Shown in pieces: positions 10,650 to 24,100 of a stretch of 64,000 nucleotides of DNA (its first letter is position 1; each line of letters opens with the position of its first letter). The notes below the pieces were generated by a model, which was given only the letters and a program-made list of their open reading frames with translations, searched no databases and was not told where the DNA came from. The stretch lies in the NCBI RefSeq assembly GCF_033118175.1, contig NC_083685.1, positions 116,096,501 through 116,160,500 of the forward strand, given 5' to 3'. Both the position numbers and the translations under genes were made by a program. Source of the stretch: Dama dama (lineage: Eukaryota > Chordata > Mammalia > Artiodactyla > Cervidae).

Positions 10650-12967
10650 GAGAAAGGCCGTTCGCAGCTACAAGAACCAATGGCGCTTCAGGCGCCGGGA
10701 TCAAACGGCTGCGGGCTCTGAGGCGGGGAGCTGGCCTCTCCTATGGATCCGATCCGAGGCTTTTGTGGAAAACTGAGGTCTCTGGCAGTCACCCTGGACA
10801 GCAAGACATCCCGGCTGCAGTGAGCGCTGGACGGAGAGAACAGCGACTTTGAAGATTGTCCAATGAGAGTTCTACATGACCTTAACTCAGAAGTAACTCT
10901 AAAGAATGATGTCAATATTCTTCATGATAAAGCAAACTTCGAAAGTCAAGAAAACATTGGTTTCATAAAAACAACAAAAATATTAATGAAAAAGAATTCA
11001 ATGGATGTCATGAAAATAAAAGTTTTTTCAGAAGTATGGATATACTCCACGTGCCAAGAAAAGTTCAGTGGATGAGCAAGAAGTCACTGACTCTAAACCA
11101 GAGTCCAGTGAATGAGAACGTCCTGAGAAGCCTGACGTGAAAGATGATTTGTTGGATTCTGCTGCTGCAAGCACTTCTAAGTCACCGCGTAGTCCACAAC
11201 TTTCTGATTTTGAACTTGAGCGGTACATCGTATCCCAAGTTCTACCAAACCCTCCCCAAGCAACAAGAAGGAAGAGCCAAAAATTTTAACTCCATTTTCC
11301 AAATACTAGTAAAAACTCCAAAATGTGCACTAAAGATGGATGACTTTGAGTGTATAACTCTTAAGTTAGAACACTTTGGTATCTCTGTATATACTATGTG
11401 TTTAAATGACGATTACACAATTGGACTTAAAAATATGAAAACTAACAATGAGACCATAGAAACAGAACCAGTGCCCAGTGATAATGTCTTTGCCACTCCT
11501 GGCCTCATAACTCAGCCGTTGGGAAAAAATGATGCTGAGCACACACATTCTCCCTTGGCACCTACATTCTGCACTCCTGGTTTGAAAGTCCCTTCTACAA
11601 AGAGCAGCACAGCTATGGTATCCACAAACAGTTCATCGAATGACTTAGAAATGAAAGAAAATACATCATTAGTTTCAAATTCAGATGAGTGCTTTGAGAG
11701 TTTTGCAGATCCCTCTTCTCCTACAATTTCTTCTTACCAGAATCTACTTAAAAAACACCTACACCTCCAGAAGTTACTATGATTCCAGAAGATATTCACC
11801 AGATTTTATCAAAATACAACTCAAACCTAGCATCTCCAGTAGCAGAGCGGTGCCACCCAGCAAAGTGTTCCTTCCTCATCGTGGAGGACAGAATGTGCAA
11901 GATGCCAGCAACAAAGAAAACTGGTGAAGAAATGATAGTGGATCCGTCCTTCCATTATGGAAACTGAACAGAATGAGATGAATGCAAATCTGGTCTCACT
12001 TTGTTTTCAACATCCCTACGTCATCCCCCTTTTGAAAAACCAATTCATGTTAAAGATGAGTATGGACACTAATAGCATAAAGTGATTTTTATTGTTTGAT
12101 TTAATCTAACCTGTGCAGTTCAGCTGCTCAGTTTTGAAAGATCATTACTATTTCACTGATTTCAAGTTTACCCTGCCTCATGGAACTGTGTGGTTTAAGT
12201 AATATTAGGAAGCAGGATAAATAATTTTTGAAATTTAAACATTACTGTTTGCCACTCAAATGAGGCCACCTTCAGTCTTCTCGGGGCTGGACACTTGTTG
12301 ATAGAGCTGGGCTTCTTCCTTGGGGTTAGCTCTGCCCACTGTCTCCTCATGACTGTCGCAAGTCTTCTACACCTTTTATTTTAACAATGTTCTTTCAGAC
12401 ACTGTGGTTTACAAAAGATAGCCTAAACTGATGTATGAAAAAAGGAATTTATAGGCCTAGGTAGCTATACTGAAGTGGGTGTCTCTAACATTTGGACTTA
12501 AGACACTCACCTGCTGTCGTGTCAGGATTGGTGTTTTCCTCTAAATTGTCAGTTTCATCCTCTCAAATCAGCTCTTCCCAGCACATGATTGCAACCTCCC
12601 CAGACCCCCATCTGGCTCGGCGCCCAGCAGAGCCCAAGCCTCACCCTCTGGAAGCTGCTCAGCATCCTTCTGAGTGGGTGCTCCTCTCTAGACTGTCAGC
12701 TGCGCCTGTGGACCTGTCTCTGAGAGCACCAGGCTGCCCTGTCCATGGAGCTCAAGAGCATTATGATTGAAGTCAAGCTGATTCAGCAAAGATTATCCTC
12801 TTTTATGGTTGTGCCTTGAAAGTCAAATGGGAAGACACGTCACGTTGTATCTCTTCATTTCGTCAGAAAATTGTCACTGAAGAACAACTTATTCTTTGTT
12901 CCAGGAACTACTGAGTAGTTATAATTTAAATTTTGCTAAATAAAATGCTAAATTCAAAAAAAATTAA
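10650..12967 (+). pseudogene. SKA3: SKA3 processed (retro)pseudogene
   Basis: An intronless copy of the mRNA for SKA3, the spindle and kinetochore-associated complex subunit 3, which helps attach kinetochores to microtubules. It includes 5'UTR (10650-10742), a broken coding region (10743-11927), a 3'UTR with AATAAA at 12939-12944, and a short A-rich tail. The ATG at 10743 opens 'MDPIRGFCGKLRSLA', recognisable as the SKA3 start. Conserved segments include 'SPRSPQLSDFELERYIVSQV' and 'KTPKCALKMDDFECI'. Damage: TGA at 10821-10823 (codon 27, probably a CpG change from CGA), a frameshift near 11015-11030, further stops near 11115, and shifts near 11280-11310 and 11750-11880. A perfect 16-bp target duplication flanks it, which marks L1-mediated retroposition. 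The open 212-codon frame at 11144-11782 is just the longest unbroken piece. Confidence 0.9.
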
Positions 12968-12983
12968 TAAATATAATGATTTT
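12968..12983 (+). repeat. Target-site duplication, right copy (SKA3 retrocopy)
   Basis: Exact match to 10634-10649. The L1 3'UTR resumes at 12984. Confidence 0.93.
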
Positions 12984-15900
12984 ATGTACATGTGTATTGC
13001 AAAATGATTACCGCAACAAGCTTAGTTAACACATATCACCTATAACAACTCTTAAGATCTACGTAGGAACTTTTTAAGTATATAACACAGTATTGTTAAC
13101 TGTAGTCATCATGCTGTACATTATATCCCCAGAAATTATCTTTTAACTGAAAGTTTATACCTTTTGACCACTTTCAATCATTTCCCCAACCCCCACTGCT
13201 GGTAACCACCAATCTGTTCTCTGTTTCTATGAACTATTTTTTTAGATTCCACATATAAGCGAGATCTTAAGTGTTTAGCCTTTTCTGTCTGACTTATTTT
13301 ACTTAGCATAATGCTCTCAAAGTCCATCTATATCGTTGCAAATGGCAATTTTTTTCTTTTTATGGCTAAATAATAACCCATTACGTATACGTGTGTGTGT
13401 GTATTTTTCTTTACCCATTCATTTCTTGATGGATGCTTAGATTGTTTTCCATATCTTTGCTATTGTAAATTATGCTATAGTGAACATGGGAATACAGAAG
13501 TCTCTTCAATATGATTTTTTTTCATTCAAATATATATCAACAAGTGCAATTGCTGGATAATATGATATCATAGTTTTATTTTTCATTATTTGAGAAACAT
13601 CCATATTCTTTTCTGTAGTGGCTGCACCAATTTACACTTTCACTAACAATGTACCAGTGTTCTTTTTTTCCACATCCTCATCAGTATTTGTTAGCTCTTT
13701 TTCATGATGGCCACTCTAACAGGTGTGAAGTGACATCTCATTGTGGTTTTGATACGCATTTCTCTGATGATTAGTGATAGTGAGCACCTTTTCATGTACC
13801 TGTTATCCATATGAATATCTCCCTTGGGAAAAAATGTCTGTTCAGGTCCTTTACCCACTTTTAAATATATTATTTGATTTCTTTGCTATCGAGGCTTATT
13901 AGTTCCTTATATATTTTGATTATTAACCTCTTATCAAGCATATGGTTTGTAAATATTTTCTTCCATTTCATAGGTTGCCTTCTTGCTTTGTTGATTGTTT
14001 CTTTTGTGTTGCAGAAGCTTTTTAGTTTGAGATAATTCCACTTACTTATTTTTATGCTGTTTCTCAGGCTTTAAGGGTCTTATCTTTAAAATTATTGCCA
14101 ATATTGATGAGATTTTTCTGTGTTTTCCTTGGGAGTTTTATGGTTTCAGGTCGTACATTTATTTACATCTGTATTCCATTTTGAGCTTAATTTTGTGAGT
14201 GATATGAGGTCTAGTTTCATTCTTTTCCATGTGAATATCCAGTTTTCCCAGCACTGTTTATTAATAGAGGGACTGTCTTTTATCCATTGAGTATTCTTGG
14301 TTCCTTTGTCAAATATTAGTTGTCCATATATATTTACATGGGTTTATGTCTAGGCTCTTGATCCTCTTTGATTTGGTCTAAGCATGTGTTTCTATGCCAG
14401 TGCAATACTGTTTTGATTATTATAGCTTTGTTACATAGCTGGAAATCAGGACATGTGATGCCTCCAACTTTGTTCTTCTTAGGATGCTTTAGCTATTGAC
14501 AATCTTTTGTGGTTCCAAATGAATTTTAGGATTTTGTTGTCTGCATCTGTAAAATGACATTGGAACTTTGATAGAGATTGCATTGAATCTCTAGATGACT
14601 TTGGGTAGTATGGAAATTTTGACATTATTAATTCTTCTAATCCATGAATGTATGATGCCTCCATTTATTTCTGTCTTTTCTAAATTTATTCCTAAGTATT
14701 TTATTGTTTGTGTTGCTGTTATCAGTGGGGTTGTCTTCTTTATTTCTTTGTCCAATAATTCATTGTTAGTGTATAGGAACACTACTGCTTTTCATTTGTT
14801 GATTTTTGTATCCTGCATCTTTAGTGAATTTGTTTATAAAAATCTAACATTTTTAGCAGAGTCTTCAGGATTTTATATATATATATATATAATATATATA
14901 TATAATTATTCATAGAGACAACTTTTTCCTTTCTGATTCTGATGCCTTTTATTTTTTTTCCTTGTCTAATTGCTCTGCCTAAGACTTTCAGTACTACATT
15001 GAATAGAACTGATGAGAGTGGCCACCCTTGTCTTATTCCTGATCTTAGAGGAAAAACTTTCAATCTTTCACCACTGAATATTATTTAACTATGGGCTTGT
15101 CATATATAACCTTTATTAAGTTCCTTCTATACCCAGTTTATTGACAGTTTCTAATATGAATGGGTGCTGAATTTGTGAAATACTTTCTCTGCATCTGTTG
15201 AAACAATAATGTGATTTTTATTTCTTAGTCTGTTAATGTTGTGTTTATTGACTTGCATATGTTGAACCAACCTTGCATATGAGGGATGAATGCCACTTGA
15301 TCGTGGTATATAATTCCTTTAGTGTTGAATTTGGTTTGTTGGAATTCTGTTGAAAAAATTTGCATCTGTATTCATTAGGTACGTTAGCCTGTAGTTTTCT
15401 TTTCTTGTAGTACCCTTATCTAGCTTTTGTATTAGGGCAATGTTAACCTCATAAAATGAGTTTTGGAATGTTTCCATCTCCATTTTTTATAACATTTTGA
15501 GAAGGATTGGTGTTAATACTTTTTTTAAATGTTTGGTCAAATTTGCCAGGGAAACCAATGGTCTAGGGCTTTTCTTCGGAGGATTTTGATTCCTGACTCA
15601 GTATCCTTTCTTGTTTTAGTCTGTTCAGATTTTCTGTTTCTTCATGTTTCTATCTTGGTAGGTTGTATGTTTCTAGGAATTTATCCATTTTTCTTAAACT
15701 GTCCAATTTTTTGGCTACACTCAGGTGACGTTTTAAGCCAGTCTTTAGATTGGACTGTGCAATTTCCTTGGTGTTCTTATTATGCTTCCTGGTCAGATGG
15801 GTCCAGAAGCTATATACAGCCCTAGTCAGGACTTTGAATTTGCTTCCCATCCTGGGTCTGGGGCTGTAGGCAGGTTCCATCACTGGTACAACTCATTGAC

Positions 15901-16999
15901 TGGGTGCTCAAATCAGGTAGGACTGCTCATCAATCTTCCTGGCCAGTGTCACCAATTCAGCTCTGCAGGAGGCAGAGCCACTGTTGGGCTTTCTGCTTGG
16001 GCACTGCTGCAGGCAGGGCTGCAGGGTGGTCTACAGCCTCCCAGAAGCTCTCAGTAGGCTTTTTGGTTTGGCAGGACTGAGGGATATACTCAACAGTAGG
16101 TGGGGGCCATGAATTTGCCTCCCTGACTGGGTAAGGTTGCAGCAGACTCCAGGGTCAGCATGGCTTATTGACTAGGGACCCAAACATACAGAATTTGCCC
16201 TGAGCTCTATGGTTAGATGGCGCTACTAACTGGGCTCTGAAAATGGGTAGAGACACTGGCCGGGTTCTCTGCTCAAGTGCTGCTATGAGTGGGAACATAG
16301 GATGGGGACTCAGCTTCCTGGGTGCTCTAGTTAGTCTTCTTGGTTGGGGAAAGCTGGGGGCTATATTCAACAGTAGTTAGGACTTCTATTAATAATTAGC
16401 TTCCCTGCCTGAATAGAGTGGCAGAATAGCTTACCAGAATTGTACACTGAGTTCCCTATCCAGAGGGTCCAACCAGCCTGGCTCTGCAGATGGGCAAAGC
16501 CTCTGCTACAGTATTTTCTTGGGCACCACTGCTAGGAGAAACACAGTCTGCCAAGATCTGAGTTCTGGTTGCTATAAGCCCTATTACCCTTCTCCAGCTC
16601 AATCTGATCTCCAGTGATTAAGTCCCACAGATTCTCCCCACAATACCTGTGAGACAAGACCCACATGGGCCTCCCAGCAAGCAAACCACAATGATGAGGG
16701 AGCTAGATTTCCACCTTGGGCTCTCTTCTTCCCGCTGGAGAAACCATAAGCACTGGTGGCCCTCGGCATAGTTCTATGCCAGCCTAGGAGAGGAGCAACG
16801 AGGTCAGAATGCAGCTAATCCTTTCACACTTCTAATGCAGTAATTCTTGATCTCTGTGGTCCAGGGAGGTGCTTCAGCCTCACCAATGTATTCTAGGATT
16901 TTCACAAAAGTGTCTTGTCTATGTATATTTGCAAGTTGGTCTTGTGAGGGGAACTGAAGCTGGGGTCAACCTATCTTAGTTGCCATATTGATGACATAA

Positions 17000-17356
17000 T
17001 TTTTAAAAATAATTTTATTTATTTTATTTTTGACTGTGCTGGATCTTCACTGTTGCATGGGCTTTTCTCTAGTTGCTGATAGCAGGGGCTACTCTCTAGT
17101 TGTGGTATGCGTGCTTCTCATTGCAGTGGCTTGTCTTGTTGCAGAGCACAGGCTCTAGGGCACATGGGCTTCAGTAGTTGCAGCATGTGGGCTCAGTAAT
17201 TGTGGCTCCTGGGCTCTAGAACACAGGCTCAATAGTTCGGGCACATGAGCTTAGTTGTTCTGTGGCATGTGGGATCTTCCTGGGTCAGGGATCAAACCTC
17301 TGTCTCCTGTATTGGCAGGTGGATTCTTTACCACTGAGCCACCAGGGAAACCCTGA
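17000..17356 (-). mobile_element. CHR-type tRNA-derived SINE, long form
   Basis: On the - strand: tRNA-like head ('gtttccctggtggctcagtg' near 17356), then the body with the repeated GGCTC/GTGGCT motifs, and an A tail appearing here as the T-rich 17000-17030. Sister copies are at 24991-25274 and 56511-56861. Confidence 0.8.
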
Positions 17357-17689
17357 TGATACCACTTTTATCTCTGTTTCAATATAAATGTAATTTGTAG
17401 TAAAGTAATTATAAATTCAAGTTAAAGAAAAAATAAAATGCAAGTTGGTCCATATCATTCCTGAACTTATAACCACTTGAAGGCTTATATTTTAACTCTC
17501 TCAGGCACTGCATGTCCCAGGGAGGCATTCATTAACAACCTAGTTTGCACTAGTGCTGCTGTCTGAGTTATGACACAAATAGCTGGCAGCAGACCTGAAG
17601 TAAGTTTTACCAAACAGCTGACCAACATCAATGGTCCAAAAACACTGGAAAATGTACCTTTTCCCTTGTGCAAACTCCAGTATACATCT
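17357..17689. other. Intergenic or intronic stretch, no gene seen
   Basis: Non-repetitive by eye. I looked for an upstream class-H exon of the EF-hand gene here and found only a weak, stop-containing resemblance near 17521-17600, which I rejected. Confidence 0.4.
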
Positions 17690-17926
17690 TTTTAAAAATA
17701 TAGAGATCGCCAGTCCAGGTTCGATGCGTGAGACAGGGTGCTCAGGGCTGGTGCACTGGGGTGACCCTGGGGGATGGGATGAGGAGGGAGGTGGGAGGGG
17801 GGTTCTGGATGGGAAACACATGTGCGCCGGTGGCTGATTCATGTCGATGTATGGCAAAAACCACTACAATATTGTAAAGTAATAAGCCTCCAATTAAAAT
17901 AAATAAATTTTAAAAATAGAGAAATC
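17690..17926 (+). mobile_element. L1-BT 3' end fragment, strongly 5'-truncated
   Basis: About 220 bp of L1-BT 3'UTR: the 'gagacagggtgctcagggctggtgcactggg' type block followed by 'gctgattcatgtcgatgtatggcaaaaacc' and an AATAAA-rich tail. Similar flanks ('tttaaaaata(ta)gaga') near 17691 and 17912 suggest a target duplication. Confidence 0.82.
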
Positions 17927-18087
17927 AGCAAAACCCTTGAAATCCAGAGATTTAATAGAAGTCTGGGTAAGATTTTGGTATCAATGGAATTTATCTGAAA
18001 TTTTCCATCAGTAAGTATCCATCCTTTCTATGTTCTTCTGAGCTCTTGACATTGATTACATGTCTCAATTGGCCCTTTTCCTTATAG

Positions 18088-18141
18088 CTTACGGAAAAAT
18101 TGATCTGGCTAAGGTGATGGATGGAGTCAAAGCTGTTACAG
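18088..18141 (+). CDS. EFCAB3/EFCAB13-like: EF-hand gene exon 1: unit 1, class A (short)
   Basis: Acceptor 'ccttatag', donor 'gtgagg'. The 54-bp exon reads YGKIDLAKVMDGVKAVT after a split Ala codon (g|ct). It closely matches the class A exons at 28778, 41438 and 61413. This is the first exon I can see; a class H partner should precede it but is not in the window or has been lost. Confidence 0.88.
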
Positions 18142-21100
18142 GTGAGGGAGAAGTCAGTATAAACCTAGCATCCTAGTTTTTATAGTAATTGCATTTTCTT
18201 CAGGCCTTAATTAACTGTATGATAATTCTGTCATTTAGCTTCTGTTTAGTGTTTTTATGTCCAGGAGTATTTTCTTATGTATTTTCCACTATACACTTCA
18301 TTTCTCTTACTTTGAGACAGCCAAAATCTATAATAAAAAGTGAAATGGACCTTTAGAAAAGACCCTGGTAACTTTCCAAAGGAAAGGTAATAGGTTGTAC
18401 ATATTGATAGAATTGTTAGGATAAACCATATACAGTTTGCTAATTGACAAGAGGGATATAATATCCATTTATTGTCATTGTCCTTTTGCATGTGTTAGTA
18501 CAGGCCCCCCAAGAAAGCAAAAGCCAAGGCAGAGTTAAACATTCATGGGCATTATTAGAGGGAAAGCCTAGGTTAGAGAAATAGGGAGGTAACCTAAAAA
18601 GCCTAGAGGCTCTCAGACTGTAATGCAAATGTGACACCAAAAGAGAGGAAGGAAGAAAAAGTTGAGTGGAAGTATCCTATATTGCCATGAAATCTAAGGA
18701 AGGTCTGGCAAAGTCTTCAAGGAATCCTGTGGCCAAAGTCAGCCATTCCCTATCCCCCAGGAATAGGCCTCCCTGAGTGCAGCATTCAATCACTGGTTAA
18801 GAGAAACCTGTTGGAGACATGGCCTTAGTACAAAGACAGGGATGAATTCCAAAGCAGCAGCTGGGGCCCTTGGTCAGTTATGTTCTCTGTAGTTGGAAGT
18901 CCTAAAGGCACGTTTTCATGGCCACCATTAAGAGTGCCCTCTTGTATCACCCTTAGAGAACAAATTGTGTTTCTGTGAGTAACGTTATCTCTGTGTACTT
19001 GGTCAGAGCTCAGTGACTGTTACTCCCCCAGCCCATACTCATACTATACTGGCATCATAAATTAGTTTCATTATTTGCAATCATTTGATTGTACTTCTAT
19101 CCCATGTGTGCCATTATTTTAATATTTTTTATTAAGGAGGAAAAGTTGATATCAATGATGTGAAAACTGTCCTGGAAAACATGGGGATTGAGCTCAAAAA
19201 TAGATAATACAATGAACTGGTAAAAATTCTGTCTTTTGAAGGTAAACATTACAAATATCAGTATAATCAAAAAGAGCTTTTAGCTCCTCTCTCTGTGAGA
19301 CCCTCTAAAATCCTTCTGTTTCCTAAGCTTCAGAAAATAGAAAGTCAATCTCAAAAAAATATTTTAGTGTCCATTTATACCTGAGGTGAATCCCTATACA
19401 TGCAATTTTACTTTTAGATTGGGAAGCAACATCCTAATTATGATGACTCATGGGAAACAAGATCTGTATTTTGATGAATCATCTTATCAAGAGAAAAAAA
19501 GTGATTAATCTAGCATTTGTGGATGGAAGAAAAGGGTTAATAGTTTACACGTGAATAAAGGTGGGATTGGGGAGAAGGGATGTGCTCCTTGTAGAGTGCC
19601 TGTTGTGCTAAACATCCCCAGTTTTCTCTAAAATTTTTTTATAATAGAAATTTTTACTAAAAATCCTGAAAAGCCAGTTTTCCCTGAGAATATTCTAGTG
19701 ATTATGCACTTTTCTCTGTGACTTAAATTCTGCCTTTTCTTACAGATGATAACAAGGTTTTTCAAAACAGATTGCTAGAAGCTGTGAAGTCTCTTAAAAG
19801 CAATTGAGAAGCACAATGAGAGTGAAGACAAATAGGGGATCCTCATAATTATAGTTTCCAAGATATTAAATTAGTGAGGGCTTCCATCTCTCATATATAC
19901 TGATTGCAAAGTTATGCTCCCATTGAAGATCTAGCTTCAGTTTAGCAGCTGATCTTCTACTTTACATCTAGAAAGGCTTCCACTTTTTGAAGATTTTTCC
20001 AAACCTTTCAAGAAAAGAAATATCAAATTTCACATTTGCATAGAAAAAATAGCAGAAGAGATTAATGGTTATTCAGGGATTTTAATCAGCCACAGTAAAA
20101 AACTAAACTAAGAGCTGAATCATCAAATCATGGTGTTCAGAAGTAAAGAATGTTTGCCTCCAGAGCTAGAATTCTCTTAGCATTTATTCAGTGCTATTTG
20201 AAACTTTGTATTATATGGGCTGGTCCCCAAGACAAGTCTCAAGGTAGTAACCCTAATTCTAATTTCATAGACAATTTTCTTGATAGGCATAAAGTCCTTA
20301 GTCTCTTTACCAAAATTGTTGAGTTTCCCCCCCCCCCCCCCCACATTTTAAAATAAGCATTCTTAACCCTAGTAGATATGAAAGGGGAGGGTGCTCCCCA
20401 GGTGGCACTAGTGGTAAAGAATATACCTCCCAATGCAGGTATACTCAAGTAAGAAACTTGAGTTCCATCCCTGGGTTGGGAAGATCCCCTGGAGGAGGGC
20501 ACGGCAACCCACTCCAGCATTTTTGCCTGGAGAATCCCATGGACAGAGGAGCATGCAGGCTATAGTCCATGGGGTCACAAAGAGTCAGACACAACTGAAG
20601 CAACTGAGCACACATGCCCACATATACAAAGGGGAGTCTGTGAGTAGGCTTTAAAGAATATATGACCTCCCTGAAATTATATGCCATCTTTGTGAGCACT
20701 AACATACAGTGTTCATGAAATTCATAACATGGTATGTGTCTCCAAAAGATTTAAGTTTGGGGAGTTATGTAATTTTCTTCAGGGACTGTCTCTTTCCTTA
20801 GGTAAGAAAGTCAGTGTCAACAGCTTGAGTACTATACTGGACAATATGGGAATCAGGTTTACAGATGAGGAACTTAAGGATCTGACTCAGAATCTCCCTG
20901 TTGATGGTAAGCAAGTTTTCGGGTACTATGGCTAGATACTGGGAGAGTTTAGGCATAAGCACTGTTGGCAAAAAATGTCCTAGGAAAAGGAACCTTAGGA
21001 ATGGTAATCTATCCTGACAGTAATCAAGAAGCTGTAAATGTGAATACAGCATGTAAGCAGCTAGTTACCAAAATCAACATGAAAATATTGCACTCTGTTT

Positions 21101-24100
21101 GTATGTCTTTATGTTCTCTACCCATATTATAGTCATTAACAGACAATCTTCCACATTTGGAATATAAAAAGGCAGGCTCTTTAGATAATGGTACTTCTGA
21201 ATTTCTTTCCATCACTAATATATATGGGTTTGAAATATTATAGAACTATAAGTAAAATTCATATTATTGATATGACTTTTATGTTGAGATTTTCTTTCTA
21301 GTCCTCATGAAGGCGACAAAAATTAGGTAAAATAGTAGCATAGAATATATTATTCAGTAAATATACATTTGACACTTAGGATAGTGCCTGGCCCAAAACA
21401 AATGAGAACTTATGGTTTCCCATAATATCTTTCACAATATTTTATGAGTCCTTTTTATCTCAGTGTGACTTTGATCTTCTCCTACAGTTGATAAGAAGAT
21501 TTCTCTAGAAACATTGATGAATAAAGTGAAAAAATTTAAAGGTAAGTTAGAATTGTTGTAAATCTATGATTTTAGTCCTTGGTATTAAATTTTGTTTTTC
21601 AGTGGTATTTCTTTCTAATGTTTACTATGAAATACGTACATGCTTCTAAGCCTGTGGGCTATCTTGGTGGCTCAGATGATAAAGAATCTGCTTGCAATTC
21701 AGAAGACCCAGGTTCAATCCCTGGACTGGGAAGATCTCCTGGAGAAGGGAATGGTTACCTACTCTTGTATTCTTAACTGAAGAATTCCATGGACAGAGGA
21801 GCCTGGTGGGTTACAGTCCATGGGGTCACAGAGAGTCAGACACAACTGAGCAACTAACACTTCCACAAGTCTATCTTGCAATTTGGAATCTGTTGTTTAT
21901 GCCAAAAATATGCTTTACTTCACAAACGTTTAAATAGGCATAATCTAGAAATATATAGAAAATGGCACAGTAAAGCTTTGAAATGATCAAGATAATGTAT
22001 TCACCAAAATCAGCAAGCAATTTTCACCATAACAATTAACTATTTTTGAAGTATGATTATATATTTAAAAATCTAAGTTGTCTTAATTCTCTGATCAGAG
22101 TTTATTCTGAAAGTTGTCTTTTCCAACTTATGGAAAAGCTCTCATTAATTTGTATTATATATGGCACTTTATAAATACTGCAAGATATGCCCAATGATTC
22201 TATGTTTAAGAATATCTTCTTTTTACTTAACTCTTCATCTTAAAATTGGAATATCATTAACCTGTGTAGAAGATATTTATGACTTTGAGGCAATACCATG
22301 ATACCTAAAGTTCATGTCTACCATTCCCTCTTTTGAAAGGAGAGAAGGTTGATTCTAGTGACCTGAAAAGTATCCTGGGAAACCTGGGGATTGAGCTCAC
22401 AGATAAGGAAAAAGAGAAGCTGCTGGAAACACTGACAGTTGACGGTGAGCCTTCATAGAGGTTTGCAGAGGCCTTCTAGGAATCTCATATTTTTGTGTCT
22501 TTAGGTCTGTGTGAAAATCTCCACCTCCATTTCTGTTTATTTTCTTTTAAAAGTGCAAAAGAAAAACAAATTCAAGAAATTTGAGTTCTAAGTAATACAG
22601 CAATCTTGTCATTATTGTTTAGAATTTATATTGGAAATTAAGTAACCCTTCAGACAAAGGTTGACCTTAGCAGCTAGTCATGCTATTACCCCCTCAAGTC
22701 ACTAATTTGCGTATATGATAAGAAGGGAAAAGAAAGAGAAAAACAGGAGATCAGTGGTAAAAAAAAAAAAAGAGAGAGAGAGCGAGAAGAAGAAGATAGG
22801 AAGCAGAAACCGAAAAGGAAGGAAAGCTCTGCTCATGCTTCAGTGAGTAGACTCCTTCAGGTATTTGGATAGAAAGGCTTGTCACAACGAGAAAAATCTC
22901 TATTCTCTAACTTCTTTGTATTAGATAAAATAGCATAAAAATTAGAGACAAATCATTAAAATGTTATTTCTGAAATTATTTAGTTCATACAATTTTTGTG
23001 GTTTCATGTTAGTTTCATCATTACATGAATTATGGCTTTTCTTATAGATGCTGGAAAAATTCATCTCAGTAGATTGCTGAAGGGTGTGAAGTCTCTCCAA
23101 GGTGAGTAAGAAGTCCAATTAAAAATTATTTGGCTGACACTCCCCAATTTTATACCATTCAATTATGAATCCTAGCTCCTCACTTTGATATAATTCCTGT
23201 ATTTAATATTTTTTTGGTCTGCTCACATTTTAGCTGATAACAGCATGTACTTTATCTTGCATGAAGTTCCACATACTCTTGCTTTTTTTTTTTGGCTTTG
23301 TACACACTCTCCTCACCCACACCCACACACACAAAAGGTATTAGGTTGGTTATCAGCAGTTCCACTTACTTAATATTATTTTGTTATGCAGGCTTATTAC
23401 TAAGACAATATTTAAATATTTTATTGACTTTATACGCTTGGACAAGTATATGTAGTTTTAGATTTTTTGAAATGATAATTATACAGAAACATAAAATGCA
23501 TTTTCTTTATTTTCATAGAATTTATGGTGATTGTATTAGTTAGGACTTGATTAAGCAAGCAGAATCACTGTGAGTGACATGGAATAAAGCATTATAAAAA
23601 TTATGTTTCATGCAATTGTGAGAGATGGTGAAGTCTATGAAAACTTTTGTCTCTGCTTCTGATGGTGGGCCTGAAGTCCTGAAATCACCATAGTCAGCAA
23701 GGCCAGCATTCAGAAAGAAAAATTAGATTGAAAGAGCTGGGGAGAACAAAATCAAACTAGAACCTCTGAGGACAAACTGTAATCTATGTCTGTCTATCCT
23801 ACTTTCCCCACCACTAAGAATATGAATGACCTGTGAAAGAAACCAGCATCCTTCTCCATAGAGAAACACATGTGCCTAGCCCAAGACTAGGAAAATTTAA
23901 AGGAGATGGGGCAAAAGCCAGAATATCTGTAGGCCCAACTTCCAACTCATGCCAACAAAGTGAGCCAGGAGATCAACAGCAACATCATGAACTGTAATGG
24001 CACCTGGAGCCCTACACTGACCTTTAGAGTGTAGTAACAGCTGCTTCACTTGTGCCTCCCAAATCTTAGGCAGAATTTTCTTCTACCATCAGAACTATGT

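Larger units (their letters stand above)
10581..16995 (-). mobile_element. Ancient antisense L1 carrying an SKA3 retropseudogene
   Basis: Read on the - strand this is an old L1. The 3'UTR lies at 10581-10649 and 12984-13200 ('tattgagatatagttgacat', 'atgattaccgcaacaag'). Decayed ORF2 runs to about 15720. A GC-richer part from about 15730 to 16995 looks like an old L1 5' region, ending in 'gttgccatattgatgac', which resembles an inverted L1 start. The short frames within it are broken. The L1 was already present when the SKA3 copy landed in its 3'UTR, since L1 sequence continues on both sides. Confidence 0.75.

Noticed and set aside
11144..11782. 212-codon + strand frame as a gene
   Set aside because: It is the C-terminal part of the broken SKA3 retrocopy; its start is an out-of-frame lead-in.
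12492..12770. 92-codon + strand frame
   Set aside because: It falls in the 3'UTR of the SKA3 retrocopy and has no independent support.
17516..17605. Possible class H exon upstream of exon A of unit 1
   Set aside because: Words such as 'ggcattcattaacaacctag' resemble the class H start, but the frame has stops, the length is about 80-90 bp and the donor does not align.
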